A stretch of 64,000 nucleotides of DNA, taken from contig DATNQN010000057.1 of the NCBI GenBank assembly GCA_036703985.1, positions 62,001 to 126,000 of the forward strand, given 5' to 3'. The position numbers were made by a program, and so were the translations under genes. Numbering within the stretch: position 1 is the stretch's first letter; every line of letters starts with the position of its first letter. The notes under the pieces were generated by a model. It worked only from the letters and a program-made list of their open reading frames with translations, did not search any database and was not told the origin of the DNA. Of the stretch, positions 47,458-58,047 are shown one piece after another. The stretch is from Leptolyngbyaceae cyanobacterium (GTDB lineage: Bacteria; Cyanobacteriota; Cyanobacteriia; Cyanobacteriales; Aerosakkonemataceae).

Positions 47458-48345
47458 CTAACAATTGCGTTCTGCTATTCGCAATTTAGCCGATCGCGAT
47501 CGCGGATTATACTCTAATTCATCGGGTTGCGGAATAATTGGTTTTTTAGTTAAAACACGCAATATTGGTGAATTTCGCAAGCTATGCTTAACCAAACGGT
47601 CTTCTAAACTATGAAAGCTGATAATAACTATTCTGCCACCGATTTTAAGCCAGTTAGGTGCTCGATCGAGGAAAATTTCCAGAGAATTTAACTCTTGATT
47701 AACCACTATTCGGAGTGCTTGAAAAACGCGGGTAGCTGGGTGAATTCTGCCGTAGCGATATTGGCTGGGGACGCAACGAGCGATCGCATCTGCTAATTCG
47801 GTAGTAGTTTTAAACGGGCGTTTTTCTACGATTGCTCTAGCAATCCGGCGAGATAGGCGTTCTTCTCCATATTTGTAGAAAATATCCGCTAGTTCGGCAT
47901 CTTCCCAATGGTTGATTATTTCCGCTGCGGTGAGAGATTGACGCCTGTCCATTCGCATATCTAGTTCGGCTTCTTGACGAAAACTAAAGCCTCGCGAAGC
48001 AGTATCGACATGGAACGAACTGATACCTAGATCTGCAATTATACCGTCGAATTGAAGTTCTTTTGGTTGATATTCTGCAAAATTACCGTGGCAAAATTGG
48101 ATGCGATCGCCATATTGAGCTAAATTAGTTTTGGCGGCGGCGAGAGCGTCTTCATCGCGATCGATCGCGGTAACGCGAGTATCGGGAAATGCTTCTAAAA
48201 TTAAACGGCTGTGTCCCCCACCTCCGACTGTGGCATCCAGATAATGTCCCCCAGAACGAACTGCCAATCCTTCGATCGATTCTGATGCCAATACTGAAAT
48301 GTGGTGGAAAGGTGTTGTTTCTAGGTTTAAATCATTTTTTTGCAT
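47458..48345 (-). CDS. rsmH: 16S rRNA (cytosine-1402-N4)-methyltransferase
   Basis: RsmH (MraW) methylates C1402 of 16S rRNA in the ribosomal decoding centre. The Rossmann start is [16 protein letters not shown], followed by [12 protein letters not shown], the family motif [39 protein letters not shown] and [15 protein letters not shown]. The 295-residue length is standard. It stands away from the division and cell-wall cluster (mraZ, ftsL, pbp) common in other bacteria, as in most cyanobacteria. The start ATG follows a weak ribosome site. Confidence 0.96.
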   Translation of the reverse strand: MQKNDLNLETTPFHHISVLASESIEGLAVRSGGHYLDATVGGGGHSRLILEAFPDTRVTAIDRDEDALAAAKTNLAQYGDRIQFCHGNFAEYQPKELQFDGIIADLGISSFHVDTASRGFSFRQEAELDMRMDRRQSLTAAEIINHWEDAELADIFYKYGEERLSRRIARAIVEKRPFKTTTELADAIARCVPSQYRYGRIHPATRVFQALRIVVNQELNSLEIFLDRAPNWLKIGGRIVIISFHSLEDRLVKHSLRNSPILRVLTKKPIIPQPDELEYNPRSRSAKLRIAERNC

Positions 48346-48385
48346 CGAAATTTTAGGAAATATACCTAAATTATTATTTCTATAA

Positions 48386-50233
48386 TTAGCTTCTGAAAAT
48401 AGATGCGTTTTCTACTTTACGGATAGCTTGCCCTAATTTTGTATTATATCCGTTGAGGACAATTCCGAATACATCGCCAGAAAAATTTAGTCCATCCAGT
48501 AGGAGATCGATTAATTGGTCATCGTTTATATAGTTATTAGCTTCTAAGCGAATATAACGCTGCATTATTGCTAAAATATAACAAGGTTTTTCTGGAAAGT
48601 GAACGATAACTTTTCTAACTAGATAAGCTTGTTTAATTTGAGGATAGTGAGAAATTTGCTCGCTAATTTCCGCCAATTGCACCAACGATAAATTGTGGGG
48701 TTCAAATCGATCGCGATCGCTAACTCCTTTTCTTTCCGCAGCCGCTTTTTCCCAGATGTGGTAATGTTTGGTTGCGCGTTCGTGGTAACCTTGGGCTGCT
48801 GCTAATTTCCCTTGTTGCTTTAAAAAAGCATAGAGCGATTGGCAGCCGGGAATTACTAGAGACGAGTCTTGTTCGATCGCAATTTCGATGTGAGAGATGC
48901 CAGCAGAATCGTCTTTTTCCAGTAATATTTGCCCTAATTCGTAGTTAGCTAAAGCATGGTGAGGATTTTGGGCGAGTAATTCTCGATAAAGAGGAATAGC
49001 ATTTGCTTCACCTTTAAATTCAGCCGTGAGTTGGGCGCGTTTCCAAGCTGAATCAGTTGTCAGAGAATTAATTTGAGCTTTGGTTTCTAGAAGTGCGAGA
49101 TTTTGCGATCGCTGCCTTGCTTTTAAGTGTATCTGTTTCCAAACAGGTGCGATCGCTTTTTTCCATTCTTCATCTAAATCGGCGGTAAAACGATTCCACT
49201 TTTCTCCTAAAAAACGTTCTGCTGCTGTTTCCATCAAGGGTACAGGTATGGGTACGTCGTATCCTACCGGAAGATATCCAAAAGCGGAAAGTCGATCGGC
49301 TAAACAGGGATGGGTATCTTCATGATTAGTTTTTTCCACCAGCGCCAAATTGAGGGAAATGGCTGCTTGCTGCGCTGGTACTTCTTTTCGCATTTCTTGT
49401 AATACTTTTGCGATCGTACCATCCGGCGGTTGTTCAAAATCGAGAGCTTGTTTGAAAATCGGTTTCCACACTGATTTATGGAAAAAATTGCCCTTAATTT
49501 CCAGATTAATTAAAGCTTCGGCGGCGTGATGAGAACCTGCCAATTCTGCGGCGCAACGATCCGCTTCGTATTCGTTAGCACGCGCTAGTACAAACGAGTA
49601 AGCGCGAAAAAAAGGTGCATACCATTTAAAAAAGCCACTAAATAATATAGATCCGCCTTGTCCGCTTCTTTCTAATCCCTCGCCAAACTGATACCAAATA
49701 TTGCGAAGACGATATATCCAACCAGCGAAACGACTGTGATTGCCAGATAAATGTCCTAATTCGTGGGCGACAACAGCGCGGAATTGTTCCGGCGAAAGGG
49801 ATTGCATCAATGGCAATCCTAAAAATAAATAATTTTGATACCAACCTAAAAAACCGAAACGGGGTACTTGTATAACGCCAGCATTGTGTTGGTTATCTAA
49901 AATAATATGATGAAAAGTCGGAGCCTGTAGCGCTATTGTCAGTTCGTCAATGAGGGCAAATAGTTCTGGCAATTCGCTACGGCTAATTTCTATACCGTTG
50001 GGTTTTGGGAAACTCAGCCAAAGCGATCGCAAAATACCCAATCCAATCAAAATACTAAACACGAAAGTTCGTGTCGCAATCCAAAATATTCCACATAGCA
50101 GAATCAGTACAAATAAAACATAAGCATAACCAAGCGCAGCCAACAAACCGATCCGAAATTTGTATTTAGCTGGGTTTTGGCGAGCATATTTTGTCAATTT
50201 TTGGATTAAGGCGTCGAATTGTTCTTCATTCAT
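48386..50233 (-). CDS. M48-family zinc metallopeptidase with TPR-like tail (copy 1)
   Basis: A 615-residue membrane peptidase. Two hydrophobic segments lie at about 27-52 and 54-72. The M48 active site is [19 protein letters not shown] (HExxH) with the third ligand in [15 protein letters not shown]. The C-terminal half (about 400-510) holds helical TPR-like repeats ([40 protein letters not shown]). It is clearly a paralogue of the next gene: the two share the active-site region almost word for word. Adjacent rsmH is 40 bases downstream on the same strand. Role probably quality control or maturation of membrane proteins, as in HtpX/Oma1 relatives. Confidence 0.9.
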   Translation of the reverse strand: MNEEQFDALIQKLTKYARQNPAKYKFRIGLLAALGYAYVLFVLILLCGIFWIATRTFVFSILIGLGILRSLWLSFPKPNGIEISRSELPELFALIDELTIALQAPTFHHIILDNQHNAGVIQVPRFGFLGWYQNYLFLGLPLMQSLSPEQFRAVVAHELGHLSGNHSRFAGWIYRLRNIWYQFGEGLERSGQGGSILFSGFFKWYAPFFRAYSFVLARANEYEADRCAAELAGSHHAAEALINLEIKGNFFHKSVWKPIFKQALDFEQPPDGTIAKVLQEMRKEVPAQQAAISLNLALVEKTNHEDTHPCLADRLSAFGYLPVGYDVPIPVPLMETAAERFLGEKWNRFTADLDEEWKKAIAPVWKQIHLKARQRSQNLALLETKAQINSLTTDSAWKRAQLTAEFKGEANAIPLYRELLAQNPHHALANYELGQILLEKDDSAGISHIEIAIEQDSSLVIPGCQSLYAFLKQQGKLAAAQGYHERATKHYHIWEKAAAERKGVSDRDRFEPHNLSLVQLAEISEQISHYPQIKQAYLVRKVIVHFPEKPCYILAIMQRYIRLEANNYINDDQLIDLLLDGLNFSGDVFGIVLNGYNTKLGQAIRKVENASIFRS

Positions 50234-50281
50234 AGGAATTAAAATAACTATTATTCCTATTCTACAGCATCCTAATTTTGC

Positions 50282-52183
50282 CTATTTGTAGATAATCGAA
50301 CCTTTGATTTTACGTAGTTTATTTTTCAAGGAATTCCCATTTTCATTCAGAACAATGATATAAGCATGGTCAGGAAATCGCACTTCGTTCGATAGTCGAT
50401 CGGCAAGTTCGTTGTCGAGCTTATCCCCATCCGTCTCCCAAAAACCGCGACGCCTTAGCACAACCAGCACGTAGAAAGGATCTTCGGGATAGTATTTCAC
50501 TACCTTTCTTACAAAATAAACCTCTTGCAGTTGAGCGCTGTAAACCGACAACTGCCGGGATAGATTTTCTATATCGTGACTTTCTAAATCGTGAAATTGA
50601 AATTCGTCACTAGGCGTAACGCTAGAACGCTCTTGCTTCGCCAACATCAGTAAATTGTAGTGTTCGTCAGCCCGTTTCCGATAAACTTTTGCTTCCTCTA
50701 CTTTTTCCTGTTGCATGAGGAAATAGTAAATCAAATCGCAGCCTTGAACAACAGAACCCGGATCTGTCTTCATTGCCTTTTCAATATAATCAATGCCAGA
50801 CTCATCATTCTTTTGTAGTAACAGTTGACCGAGATTATAATTAGCAGCAGCGTGTTCCGGCTGTTCCTTAAGTATTTCTTTAAATAGGGGAATCGCAACT
50901 TCATCTCCCTTGAGTTCTAACGTCCAGCAAGCGCGATTCCAAGCTTCTTCATCTGTTAGAGATTGTTTTTCTGCCTTCTCCTCTAGGGATTGTAATTGCT
51001 TTAGCGATTCTTGAGCGTAAGCATATCTTTGCCGCCAACCTGTAGAAATTTCTTGTTTCCAATTACTACTAAAATAATCAATTAAATTATTTAATAAATT
51101 TCCTAACAATTGGTCTGCCGCGCTTAGTTTTACCGGAGGAGGTACGGATAACTTTTGCTGTTTATCGGGAAGATAGCCCAAAGCAACGAGGCGATCCGAT
51201 AAGCAAGGATGGGTATCGGCATTATTAGTTTTTTGCTTGAGAGCTTGGTCAAACCATTTAGTCACATTTTCGGTAGGCAAACTACTTACCAAAGCACTCG
51301 ACATATTTGCATAAACTGCTGCTGGTGGTTCTATTTGATGAGTTACCTGTTTATAAACCTTAGGCCAAAAATCGCTATCCAAAAATCTCGCTTTTACTTC
51401 TACATTGATGAGAGCTTCTGCTGCGTTTTTTGCTCCAGCTAATTCTGCCGCACAGCGATCGGCTTCGTATTCATCCATTCTAGCTAAGACAAAAGAATAA
51501 GCATTAAAAAATGGAAAGTACCACTTAAAAAACCACTCGAAAATAATAGAAGAACCTTGTACTCCGCCTTGATGCAGCCTTTCCCAAATCTGAGTATGGG
51601 TTTTGCGAACTCGGTAAATCCAGCCAGCAAAACGACTGTGATTACCAGATAAATGTCCTAATTCGTGGGCGAGGACGGCGCGAAATTGGCTTTGCGATAA
51701 GGCTTGCATTAAAGGTAGCCCTATTATCAGATAGTTTTGCTGCCATCCGAACAACCCCAAACGCGGTATTTGCACTACACCAGCGTTGAATTCATTGGTG
51801 AGCAAGATATGGTGAAATCCGGGAGTTTTTAGTTTAGATGTGAGTTCGTCAATTAAGGCAAATAGGCGCGGTGCTTCCTGGCGGTTGAGGGGTAAACCGA
51901 TGGGGGGAGGAAAAGTTACCCAGAGCGATCGCAAAATAATAAATGCCGGCACCAACAACAGAACAACTAACTTAATCATGTTGATGTTAAATCTACGATT
52001 GACCAGCATTATCATTACCAACAGCGCTAAAAGGCCAATCAATCCCGCTAAAACCAAAAAAATGTAAGCATAACCAAGAACAGCCAGAAGACCCACCCGC
52101 AGTTTATAATTTCCCGGTTTTTGACGGGCAAAACTCTCCAAACGCTTTACCAGCCCATCAAACTGTTCCTGAGTCATCGCCAT
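50282..52183 (-). CDS. M48-family zinc metallopeptidase with TPR-like tail (copy 2)
   Basis: A 633-residue paralogue of the neighbouring downstream gene, with an extra ~12 residues in the membrane region. Active site [19 protein letters not shown] and third ligand [14 protein letters not shown] are intact. TPR-like units follow (AIPLFKEILKEQPEHAAANY). The ATG at 52183 is preferred over an in-frame TTG 13 codons earlier. The 48-base spacing makes an operon of the two peptidases likely; the divergent neighbour is ndhH, with 150 bases for both promoters. Two intact active sites suggest recent duplication with retained function. Confidence 0.9.
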   Translation of the reverse strand: MAMTQEQFDGLVKRLESFARQKPGNYKLRVGLLAVLGYAYIFLVLAGLIGLLALLVMIMLVNRRFNINMIKLVVLLLVPAFIILRSLWVTFPPPIGLPLNRQEAPRLFALIDELTSKLKTPGFHHILLTNEFNAGVVQIPRLGLFGWQQNYLIIGLPLMQALSQSQFRAVLAHELGHLSGNHSRFAGWIYRVRKTHTQIWERLHQGGVQGSSIIFEWFFKWYFPFFNAYSFVLARMDEYEADRCAAELAGAKNAAEALINVEVKARFLDSDFWPKVYKQVTHQIEPPAAVYANMSSALVSSLPTENVTKWFDQALKQKTNNADTHPCLSDRLVALGYLPDKQQKLSVPPPVKLSAADQLLGNLLNNLIDYFSSNWKQEISTGWRQRYAYAQESLKQLQSLEEKAEKQSLTDEEAWNRACWTLELKGDEVAIPLFKEILKEQPEHAAANYNLGQLLLQKNDESGIDYIEKAMKTDPGSVVQGCDLIYYFLMQQEKVEEAKVYRKRADEHYNLLMLAKQERSSVTPSDEFQFHDLESHDIENLSRQLSVYSAQLQEVYFVRKVVKYYPEDPFYVLVVLRRRGFWETDGDKLDNELADRLSNEVRFPDHAYIIVLNENGNSLKNKLRKIKGSIIYK

Positions 52184-52335
52184 GTTAGAGCACCTCAACG
52201 ACAAATCCTCAACGATAGCCAATCTTTACCCAAAAATCTTGCTATCGTAATCAGGTCATTTTTAACTCAACGGCAAAGCCTCAAGCCAATATAATTATTA
52301 GGAGCGCAACAAAAATTAATTAAAATTGCTGTTCT

Positions 52336-53520
52336 ATGGCAAGAATTGAAACCAGAACCGAACCCATGATCCTCAACATGGGGCCGCACCATCCCTCAAT
52401 GCACGGGGTATTGCGGTTAATTGTCACTCTGGATGGCGAGGATGTGATCGATTGTGAGCCAGTAATTGGCTACCTGCATCGCGGCATGGAAAAAATTGCC
52501 GAGAACCGCACCAATATCATGTATGTCCCTTACGTTAGCCGTTGGGACTATGCGGCAGGGATGTTTAACGAAGCCGTGACGGTAAATGCACCGGAAAAGC
52601 TAGCGGATATCGCCGTTCCCAAACGGGCCAGCTATATCCGCGTGATTATGCTGGAACTGAACCGGATTGCCAACCATCTACTCTGGCTTGGCCCATTTTT
52701 GGCTGACGTGGGTGCTCAAACTCCTTTTTTCTACATTTTCCGGGAACGGGAGATGATTTACGATTTGTGGGAAGCAGCTTCCGGCTATCGCTTGGTGAAC
52801 AACAACTACTTCCGCATCGGAGGAGTAGCTGCCGATTTACCCTACGGCTGGGTAGATAAGTGCGAAGACTTTTGCGATTATTTCATACCGAAAGTAGACG
52901 AATATGAAAGGTTGATTACCGATAACCCGATTTTCCGGCGACGGACGGAAGGCGTTGGCACTATCACTCGCGAAGAAGCGCTGAATTGGGCATTATCTGG
53001 CCCGATGCTGCGGGCTTCCGGGGTGAAGTGGGACTTGCGGAAAGTTGACCACTACGAGTGTTACGACGATTTCGACTGGGAAGTGCAATGGGAAACGGCG
53101 GGAGACTGCTTCGCCCGTTACTTGGTGCGTATTCGGGAAATGCGGGAGTCGGTGAAGATTCTTCGCCAAGCGCTGAAGGGATTGCCCGGTGGCCCTTACG
53201 AGAATTTGGAAGCCAAGCGGATGGCAGAAGGGCCGAAATCCGAGTGGAATGGTTTTGACTACCAGTATATCGGTAAGAAAGTTGCCCCCACTTTCAAGAT
53301 TCCCAAAGGTGAAGTTTATGCCCGCGTAGAAAGCGGTAAAGGTGAACTAGGCATATACTTAATTGGAGATGATAATGTCTTTCCTTGGCGATGGAAAATT
53401 CGGGCAGCGGATTTCAACAACCTGCAAATTTTCCCTCATATCCTGAAAGGTGCAAAAGTTGCCGATATTGTGGCAATCTTGGGAAGTATTGACATCATCA
53501 TGGGTTCTGTAGACCGATAA
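52336..53520 (+). CDS. ndhH: NAD(P)H-quinone oxidoreductase subunit H
   Basis: The 49-kDa-type subunit of the cyanobacterial NDH-1 complex, which serves respiration and cyclic electron flow around photosystem I. Clear motifs are [44 protein letters not shown] and, near the C-terminus, [17 protein letters not shown] with [12 protein letters not shown]-type ending. The 394-residue length is standard. It forms the quinone site with NdhK. The other ndh genes are not in the window. The next gene on this strand encodes a MidA/NDUFAF7-type methyltransferase, whose mitochondrial relative modifies the NdhH homologue. Confidence 0.97.
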   Translation: MARIETRTEPMILNMGPHHPSMHGVLRLIVTLDGEDVIDCEPVIGYLHRGMEKIAENRTNIMYVPYVSRWDYAAGMFNEAVTVNAPEKLADIAVPKRASYIRVIMLELNRIANHLLWLGPFLADVGAQTPFFYIFREREMIYDLWEAASGYRLVNNNYFRIGGVAADLPYGWVDKCEDFCDYFIPKVDEYERLITDNPIFRRRTEGVGTITREEALNWALSGPMLRASGVKWDLRKVDHYECYDDFDWEVQWETAGDCFARYLVRIREMRESVKILRQALKGLPGGPYENLEAKRMAEGPKSEWNGFDYQYIGKKVAPTFKIPKGEVYARVESGKGELGIYLIGDDNVFPWRWKIRAADFNNLQIFPHILKGAKVADIVAILGSIDIIMGSVDR

Positions 53521-53646
53521 ATTTGTCATTGGTCATCGGTCATTAGCTATTGGTCGAAATTTACATCAGCTGCTGTTGATACAACTTGCAAATGACACAT
53601 GACCAATGACAAGTGACCAATGACCAATGACTAATGATTAATCACA
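53521..53646. repeat. Heptamer-repeat inverted element, copy 2
   Basis: Left arm GTCATTGGTCATCGGTCATT (53525-53544), right arm built of AATGACC/AATGACA units (53590-53634), around a core (53564-53587) that matches the core of the element at 6184-6337 except at two bases. It fills the whole spacer between ndhH and the methyltransferase gene. Confidence 0.85.
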
Positions 53647-54825
53647 ATGGATGATTCTAATCTAGCGCTACGAAATGCGATCGCAAATCGAATTGCTGAA
53701 AGCCCTCTGGCAAGCATCACCTTTGCCGAATACATGAATTTGGCGCTGTATCACCCACAGCACGGTTACTATGCTGCCCAGCGAAATAAGATTGGCCCAA
53801 AAGGTGATTTCTTTACCTCGCCCCATCTCGGTGCTGACTTCGGCGAATTACTGGCAGAACAGTTCGTTGAAATGTGGCAGATTATGGGTTCTCCCAGACC
53901 TTTTACCGTAGTAGAAATGGGTGCGGGGCAAGGAATTTTAGCAGGAGATATTTTACATTATATAGAAAGCAAGCACTCAGATTTTTTTGACGTTTTAAAA
54001 TATATAGTTATTGAAAAATCACCTGCTTTAAAAAAAGAACAGCAACAGCGCTTAGAACAATTCCCTATCTATTGGTGTGAATTGAATGACATACCAACAG
54101 CTTCATTAATTGGTTGCGTTTTTTCTAATGAATTGTTGGATGCTTTTCCCGTACATCAATTTACCTTAGAAGGCAAACACCTGCGGGAAATCTACGTTAA
54201 CACTCAGGATGGTATTAATTTTAGCGAAATAACGAGCGAGCCTTCTACAAGAGAGCTAACTAAATATTTGAATTTTAATGGAATCGACATCAGTAAAGAC
54301 ATTTATCTAAACGGGTATCGCAGTGAGATTAATTTAGCTGCAATCGACTGGCTGAGTAAGGTTGCTGACAAGTTACAGCGCGGATTTCTTTTAACTGTTG
54401 ATTACGGATATTCAGCGGAAAAATATTATCATCCATCTCGAAATCAAGGAACTTTACAATGTTACTACCAGCACCGACATCACGACGATCCTTACATTAA
54501 TATCGGACATCAAGATATAACCGCTCATGTCAATTTTACCGCATTAGAACGTTGGGGTGAATTGTGCGGTTTGGCAAAAGTGGGTTTTACTCAACAAGGC
54601 TTATTTTTGATGGCTTTAGGTTTGGGAGAACGAATTGCTGCTTTGTCTTCTAGTAATGCTACTGAGAGTAAGGATATTTTAGAAGTATTGCAGCGTCGTG
54701 ATGCTTTACACCAACTGATTAATCCAATGGGTTTGGGTAATTTTGGAGTATTAATTCAAAGTAAGGGATTAAATGCGAAGGAAGTAGCGCATTCCCTCAA
54801 AGGTTTGCGGGAACCTAGTTTTTAA
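53647..54825 (+). CDS. MidA/NDUFAF7-type SAM-dependent methyltransferase
   Basis: A 392-residue class I methyltransferase of the DUF185/MidA family. Motifs are GDFFTSPHLGADFGELLAEQ, the SAM loop VVEMGAGQGILAGDIL, EKSPALKKEQ, FSNELLDAFPVHQF and TVDYGYSAEKYY. Human NDUFAF7 dimethylates an arginine of NDUFS2, the NdhH homologue, during complex I assembly; the position directly after ndhH suggests the same job for the cyanobacterial NDH-1. The spacer carries a heptamer-repeat element, so the genes may still be one unit. A palindromic terminator lies just after the stop codon. Confidence 0.9.
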   Translation: MDDSNLALRNAIANRIAESPLASITFAEYMNLALYHPQHGYYAAQRNKIGPKGDFFTSPHLGADFGELLAEQFVEMWQIMGSPRPFTVVEMGAGQGILAGDILHYIESKHSDFFDVLKYIVIEKSPALKKEQQQRLEQFPIYWCELNDIPTASLIGCVFSNELLDAFPVHQFTLEGKHLREIYVNTQDGINFSEITSEPSTRELTKYLNFNGIDISKDIYLNGYRSEINLAAIDWLSKVADKLQRGFLLTVDYGYSAEKYYHPSRNQGTLQCYYQHRHHDDPYINIGHQDITAHVNFTALERWGELCGLAKVGFTQQGLFLMALGLGERIAALSSSNATESKDILEVLQRRDALHQLINPMGLGNFGVLIQSKGLNAKEVAHSLKGLREPSF

Positions 54826-54848
54826 CTTTAGCATTTGTAGAGCGTTTC

Positions 54849-54881
54849 AGAAACCCGGTTTTTCTAAAAAACCGGGTTTCT
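54849..54881. terminator. Perfect palindromic terminator (AGAAACCCGGTTTTT type)
   Basis: Fifteen-base perfect arms AGAAACCCGGTTTTT / AAAAACCGGGTTTCT around a CTA loop, T-rich on both ends. It stands between convergent genes and would stop transcription from both sides. The AACCCGGTTT core is found in other spacers here (near 45889). Confidence 0.85.
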
Positions 54882-54889
54882 TTCCCCTT

Positions 54890-55438
54890 CTAGTTGCTAG
54901 CTAACGCTACCTTATTTCCACCGAGTCGTTTGGCTTTTTCGTACATCGCGTTATCTGCTGCTGCTAACAGAGTATTTAATTCATCACCGTTATCTGGATA
55001 AAAAGCAATTCCACAGCTTATCGTGAAAGATGATGTAGATGTTGGCAAAACAAAAGTTTTTTCAGATATTGTATAAAAAGAAATAAGTTCCACAACAATT
55101 TGCGAAAATTGATTTTCTGTTAACTTCCGAATTGTTTCGGCAACGGAAGTAGCTTCTGTGGCATTCGCTTCAACTAAAAGAATAACAAATTCGTCTCCAC
55201 CGATCCGAAACGCTTTACCATTTTCAGGTATTTGTTGGGAAATCAAATGTGCAAGCTGCTTGATAAATTCATCAGCTTGAAGATGTCCGTATTTGTCGTT
55301 GTAATGAATTAAACGATCGATATCTATAAGTACGAGCGCAAATCGATTACTTCCCTCCTCAACTAGCTGTAAAAACATTTCTTCGAGTACGTTCTTTCTC
55401 AATAAACCAGTTAACCCATCGTGCTTTTTATTATTCAT
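54890..55438 (-). CDS. Stand-alone GGDEF-domain diguanylate cyclase
   Basis: A 182-residue protein consisting almost only of a GGDEF domain, which makes cyclic di-GMP from two GTP. The active loop is AFRIGGDEFVILLVEANATE, and the metal/substrate region is VLIDIDRLIHYNDKYGH. No RxxD inhibitory site is found just upstream of GGDEF, so product inhibition may be absent. It has no sensor domain, membrane span or linker; it could act as a constitutive enzyme or be recruited by a partner. It is 20 bases downstream of an aspartoacylase-family gene on the same strand. Confidence 0.9.
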   Translation of the reverse strand: MNNKKHDGLTGLLRKNVLEEMFLQLVEEGSNRFALVLIDIDRLIHYNDKYGHLQADEFIKQLAHLISQQIPENGKAFRIGGDEFVILLVEANATEATSVAETIRKLTENQFSQIVVELISFYTISEKTFVLPTSTSSFTISCGIAFYPDNGDELNTLLAAADNAMYEKAKRLGGNKVALASN

Positions 55439-55458
55439 AATTATGATAATTTATCAAG

Positions 55459-56598
55459 TTAATTTTCGGTTTCAAGTAGAGTTAATACGTAGTCTGATTC
55501 GTTAACTGAGTGATTGGTAGACAAGTCAAAAATTAACCCGTCTTTTTCAGCCTTCACTTCAACTAAACTTGGTAATTCGCCTTTCTTGTTAAAGCAGATT
55601 ATTTGATAAAGCATTTCATTTGCTTTCACATGAGTACCCATAACAACTCTATTTTGAATCATACCACCTGTAGGGGAGTAGTATTTTTTTAGCTGGGTTT
55701 TGCGAACAAAATTTACTTGATGATTGGCAGTTTCAGGTAAAGGAAAACCAGGAATTGATAATATCCCTTTTTGCGCTAAGTAATTTTTAATTCCTAAGAC
55801 ACCTTTGGCAACTGATTCGGGATTCATTTGCATACCAGAACCCAGTTCCATCGTCCAAGATTCCATGTCAAACTTAATCGATCTACCTTGTTTTTCAAAA
55901 CCATCTTCTAAAGCTAACCAAGGTTTAATAAAAGCTTCGTCAAAAGCATCGCCATCATATTCATTAAGCCAAATTTCATAATCTAATAGAAAGGCTTTAG
56001 CACTTTCCTCTCTGCCGCGAAAACCATAAATATAGTCAATTGCTTGATTGCTAGAACTATGAATATCTATTACGTAGTCTGCATTTAAGCATAAAGATTG
56101 TAAATGATATCGATATAGTTCATTAAAAGGTACTCGACTAGGAGAATTAATTTTTTCTGATAAACTTTCAAAACTTTTTTTAATTTTTTGTAAGTAATTA
56201 TTCCTAATTATAGATAGTTCTAGTTCGAGTTGAGATTTAACAAATGTTTCTAAATCTTGACATTCTTTCTCATAGTCCCAAAATATCCGGTTCCAGTCTT
56301 TACCATCGTAAATATTAAATCTACCTGTAGAAAAGAAATGAGTCCGTTGGTTCGTGCTAAAAGGGTTACATACGGGAACTAGCCAAATTTCACCGGACAC
56401 ATCTTTATAATCCAAAGTATGCAGGAATTCTATTAGTTGATGAATGACAGCATTACCAACTATTTCCGCACCATGTAAGTTGGCTTGTAAGTAAACTTTT
56501 TTACCGTCACTTGCACCAATAAATTTATAAACTTGTAAGTAGAGGCGATCGCCTGAAGCTAGTTGGACAAGGGGAATGGTTGAGATAGTTGGTATCAT
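55459..56598 (-). CDS. Succinylglutamate desuccinylase / aspartoacylase-family protein
   Basis: A 379-residue member of the M14 zinc carboxypeptidase superfamily, AstE/AspA branch. The zinc motif starts with YLQANLHGAEIVGNAVIHQL (H..E), and the third ligand is probably in DYVIDIHSSSNQA. Later strands such as FDMESWTMELGSG fit the catalytic Glu region. The C-terminal part (about 280-379) is a small beta domain typical of the family. The acyl-amino acid substrate cannot be read from the sequence. It shares an operon with the GGDEF gene (20-base gap). Confidence 0.82.
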   Translation of the reverse strand: MIPTISTIPLVQLASGDRLYLQVYKFIGASDGKKVYLQANLHGAEIVGNAVIHQLIEFLHTLDYKDVSGEIWLVPVCNPFSTNQRTHFFSTGRFNIYDGKDWNRIFWDYEKECQDLETFVKSQLELELSIIRNNYLQKIKKSFESLSEKINSPSRVPFNELYRYHLQSLCLNADYVIDIHSSSNQAIDYIYGFRGREESAKAFLLDYEIWLNEYDGDAFDEAFIKPWLALEDGFEKQGRSIKFDMESWTMELGSGMQMNPESVAKGVLGIKNYLAQKGILSIPGFPLPETANHQVNFVRKTQLKKYYSPTGGMIQNRVVMGTHVKANEMLYQIICFNKKGELPSLVEVKAEKDGLIFDLSTNHSVNESDYVLTLLETEN

Positions 56599-56724
56599 AA
56601 AACACTACTTGTAGGAACTGGAACGTGATACGGATAAAATTATTAAGAGCTAGCCATTTCAGTATAGTTAACTGGTTAAATTAATGAACAGATCGCCAAT
56701 AAAGATCGCATCTGAAAAGGTAAT

Positions 56725-57810
56725 ATGGGAGAACAAAAACGTATTGGCATATTGACTAGTGGAGGAGATTGTGCTGGCTTAAATGCCGTAATCCGATCGG
56801 TAGTTTGCCGTGCTGTAGGTACTTATGATTGGGAAGTCCTCGGCATCCGTCAAGCAACGATGGGATTGTTGACTTCTCCACCAAATGTGGTACCGCTTAC
56901 ACCTGAGACAGTAGAAGAATTATTAATCATTGGTGGTACATTTTTAGGCACGACAAATAAAGGCGATCCTTTTGCTTTCCCAATGCCAGATGGAAGTTTG
57001 TTAGATCGATCGCAAGAGATAGCAGAAAATTACCATCGATTGGGTTTAGAAGCCTTAATCGTAATTGGTGGTGATGGCAGCATGGCCATTTTGAGGAAGC
57101 TTGCTATCCAAGGAGGAATGAATTTAGTTGCCATTCCCAAAACTATTGATAATGATGTGGGAAGTACCGAGAGATCGATCGGTTTTGATACGGCAGTTAA
57201 TATTGCGACAGAAGCGTTAGACCGATTGCATTTTACGGCAGCTAGCCACAACCGAGTGATGATTCTCGAAGTAATGGGACGCGATGCCGGACATATTGCG
57301 ATTAGCGCCGGAATTGCTGGTGGCGCTCACGTTATTTTGATTCCGGAAATCCCTTATACGATCGCTAATGTTTGCAAGAAAATTCACGAACGTCAAGAAC
57401 AGGGTAAAAATTATTCTTTGGTAATTGCTTCGGAAGCAGTTCGGACAGAAAATGACGAACCAGTAACTACTACCAATTCGTTGGGTCAATGCCGATATGG
57501 TGGCATCGGTCATTACCTATCTGAAAAAATTTGTCTTTGCAGCGGTGCCGAAACGCGAGTCACGGTTTTAGGACATATTCAACGGGGAGGAACTCCTTCG
57601 CCATTAGACCGATTAACAGGTTCTATCTTTGGGGTAGCAGCAGTGGATTTGATTGCCGAAGGAAAGTACGATCGCATGGTGAGTTGGCAAAACCGCCAAG
57701 TAACAAGCGTACCAATTCCAGAAGCAATTGGTAAATATAGCGCTGTCGATCCCAACGGTACTTTAGTGAAAACTGCACGAGGATTGGGTATCTGCTTGGG
57801 AGATATCTAA
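56725..57810 (+). CDS. pfkA: 6-phosphofructokinase
   Basis: Glycolytic PFK of the bacterial/plant type, 361 residues. Conserved parts are GILTSGGDCAGLNAVIRSVV, VIGGDGSMAI, the catalytic IPKTIDNDV, EVMGRDAGHIA and LGHIQRGGTPSPLDR. The Gly after GGD marks an ATP-type enzyme, whereas the Lys in PKTIDND is the residue seen in pyrophosphate-dependent and plant enzymes; the two marks together resemble the plant-like ATP-PFK group. AAAAGG lies eight bases before the ATG. A terminator follows the stop. Divergent from the aspartoacylase-family gene. Confidence 0.95.
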   Translation: MGEQKRIGILTSGGDCAGLNAVIRSVVCRAVGTYDWEVLGIRQATMGLLTSPPNVVPLTPETVEELLIIGGTFLGTTNKGDPFAFPMPDGSLLDRSQEIAENYHRLGLEALIVIGGDGSMAILRKLAIQGGMNLVAIPKTIDNDVGSTERSIGFDTAVNIATEALDRLHFTAASHNRVMILEVMGRDAGHIAISAGIAGGAHVILIPEIPYTIANVCKKIHERQEQGKNYSLVIASEAVRTENDEPVTTTNSLGQCRYGGIGHYLSEKICLCSGAETRVTVLGHIQRGGTPSPLDRLTGSIFGVAAVDLIAEGKYDRMVSWQNRQVTSVPIPEAIGKYSAVDPNGTLVKTARGLGICLGDI

Positions 57811-57822
57811 TTAGTTTCAAAT

Positions 57823-57866
57823 AAAAGGCAAAAGTTAAAGAGATTTGACTCTTGCCTTTTACCTTT
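57823..57866 (+). terminator. Terminator after pfkA
   Basis: AAAAGGCAA (57823-57831) pairs with TTGCCTTTT (57852-57860) and runs on into ACCTTTTACT. It lies 13 bases after the pfkA stop. Confidence 0.7.
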
Positions 57867-58047
57867 TACTAGTTAATTTTTAATGGTTTAAACTACGAAA
57901 TTTATAAAATTTATTTGGCTAAATTTTATAAATCAATTCATGATTATTTGGACAAAAAATGCTTTTTGATAAGCTTTTGAATAATTAAAACAGGCCAGTA
58001 AATTTGATAAAAATTTGACAATTAGAAAAAAGTAAAATAAAATCTTA

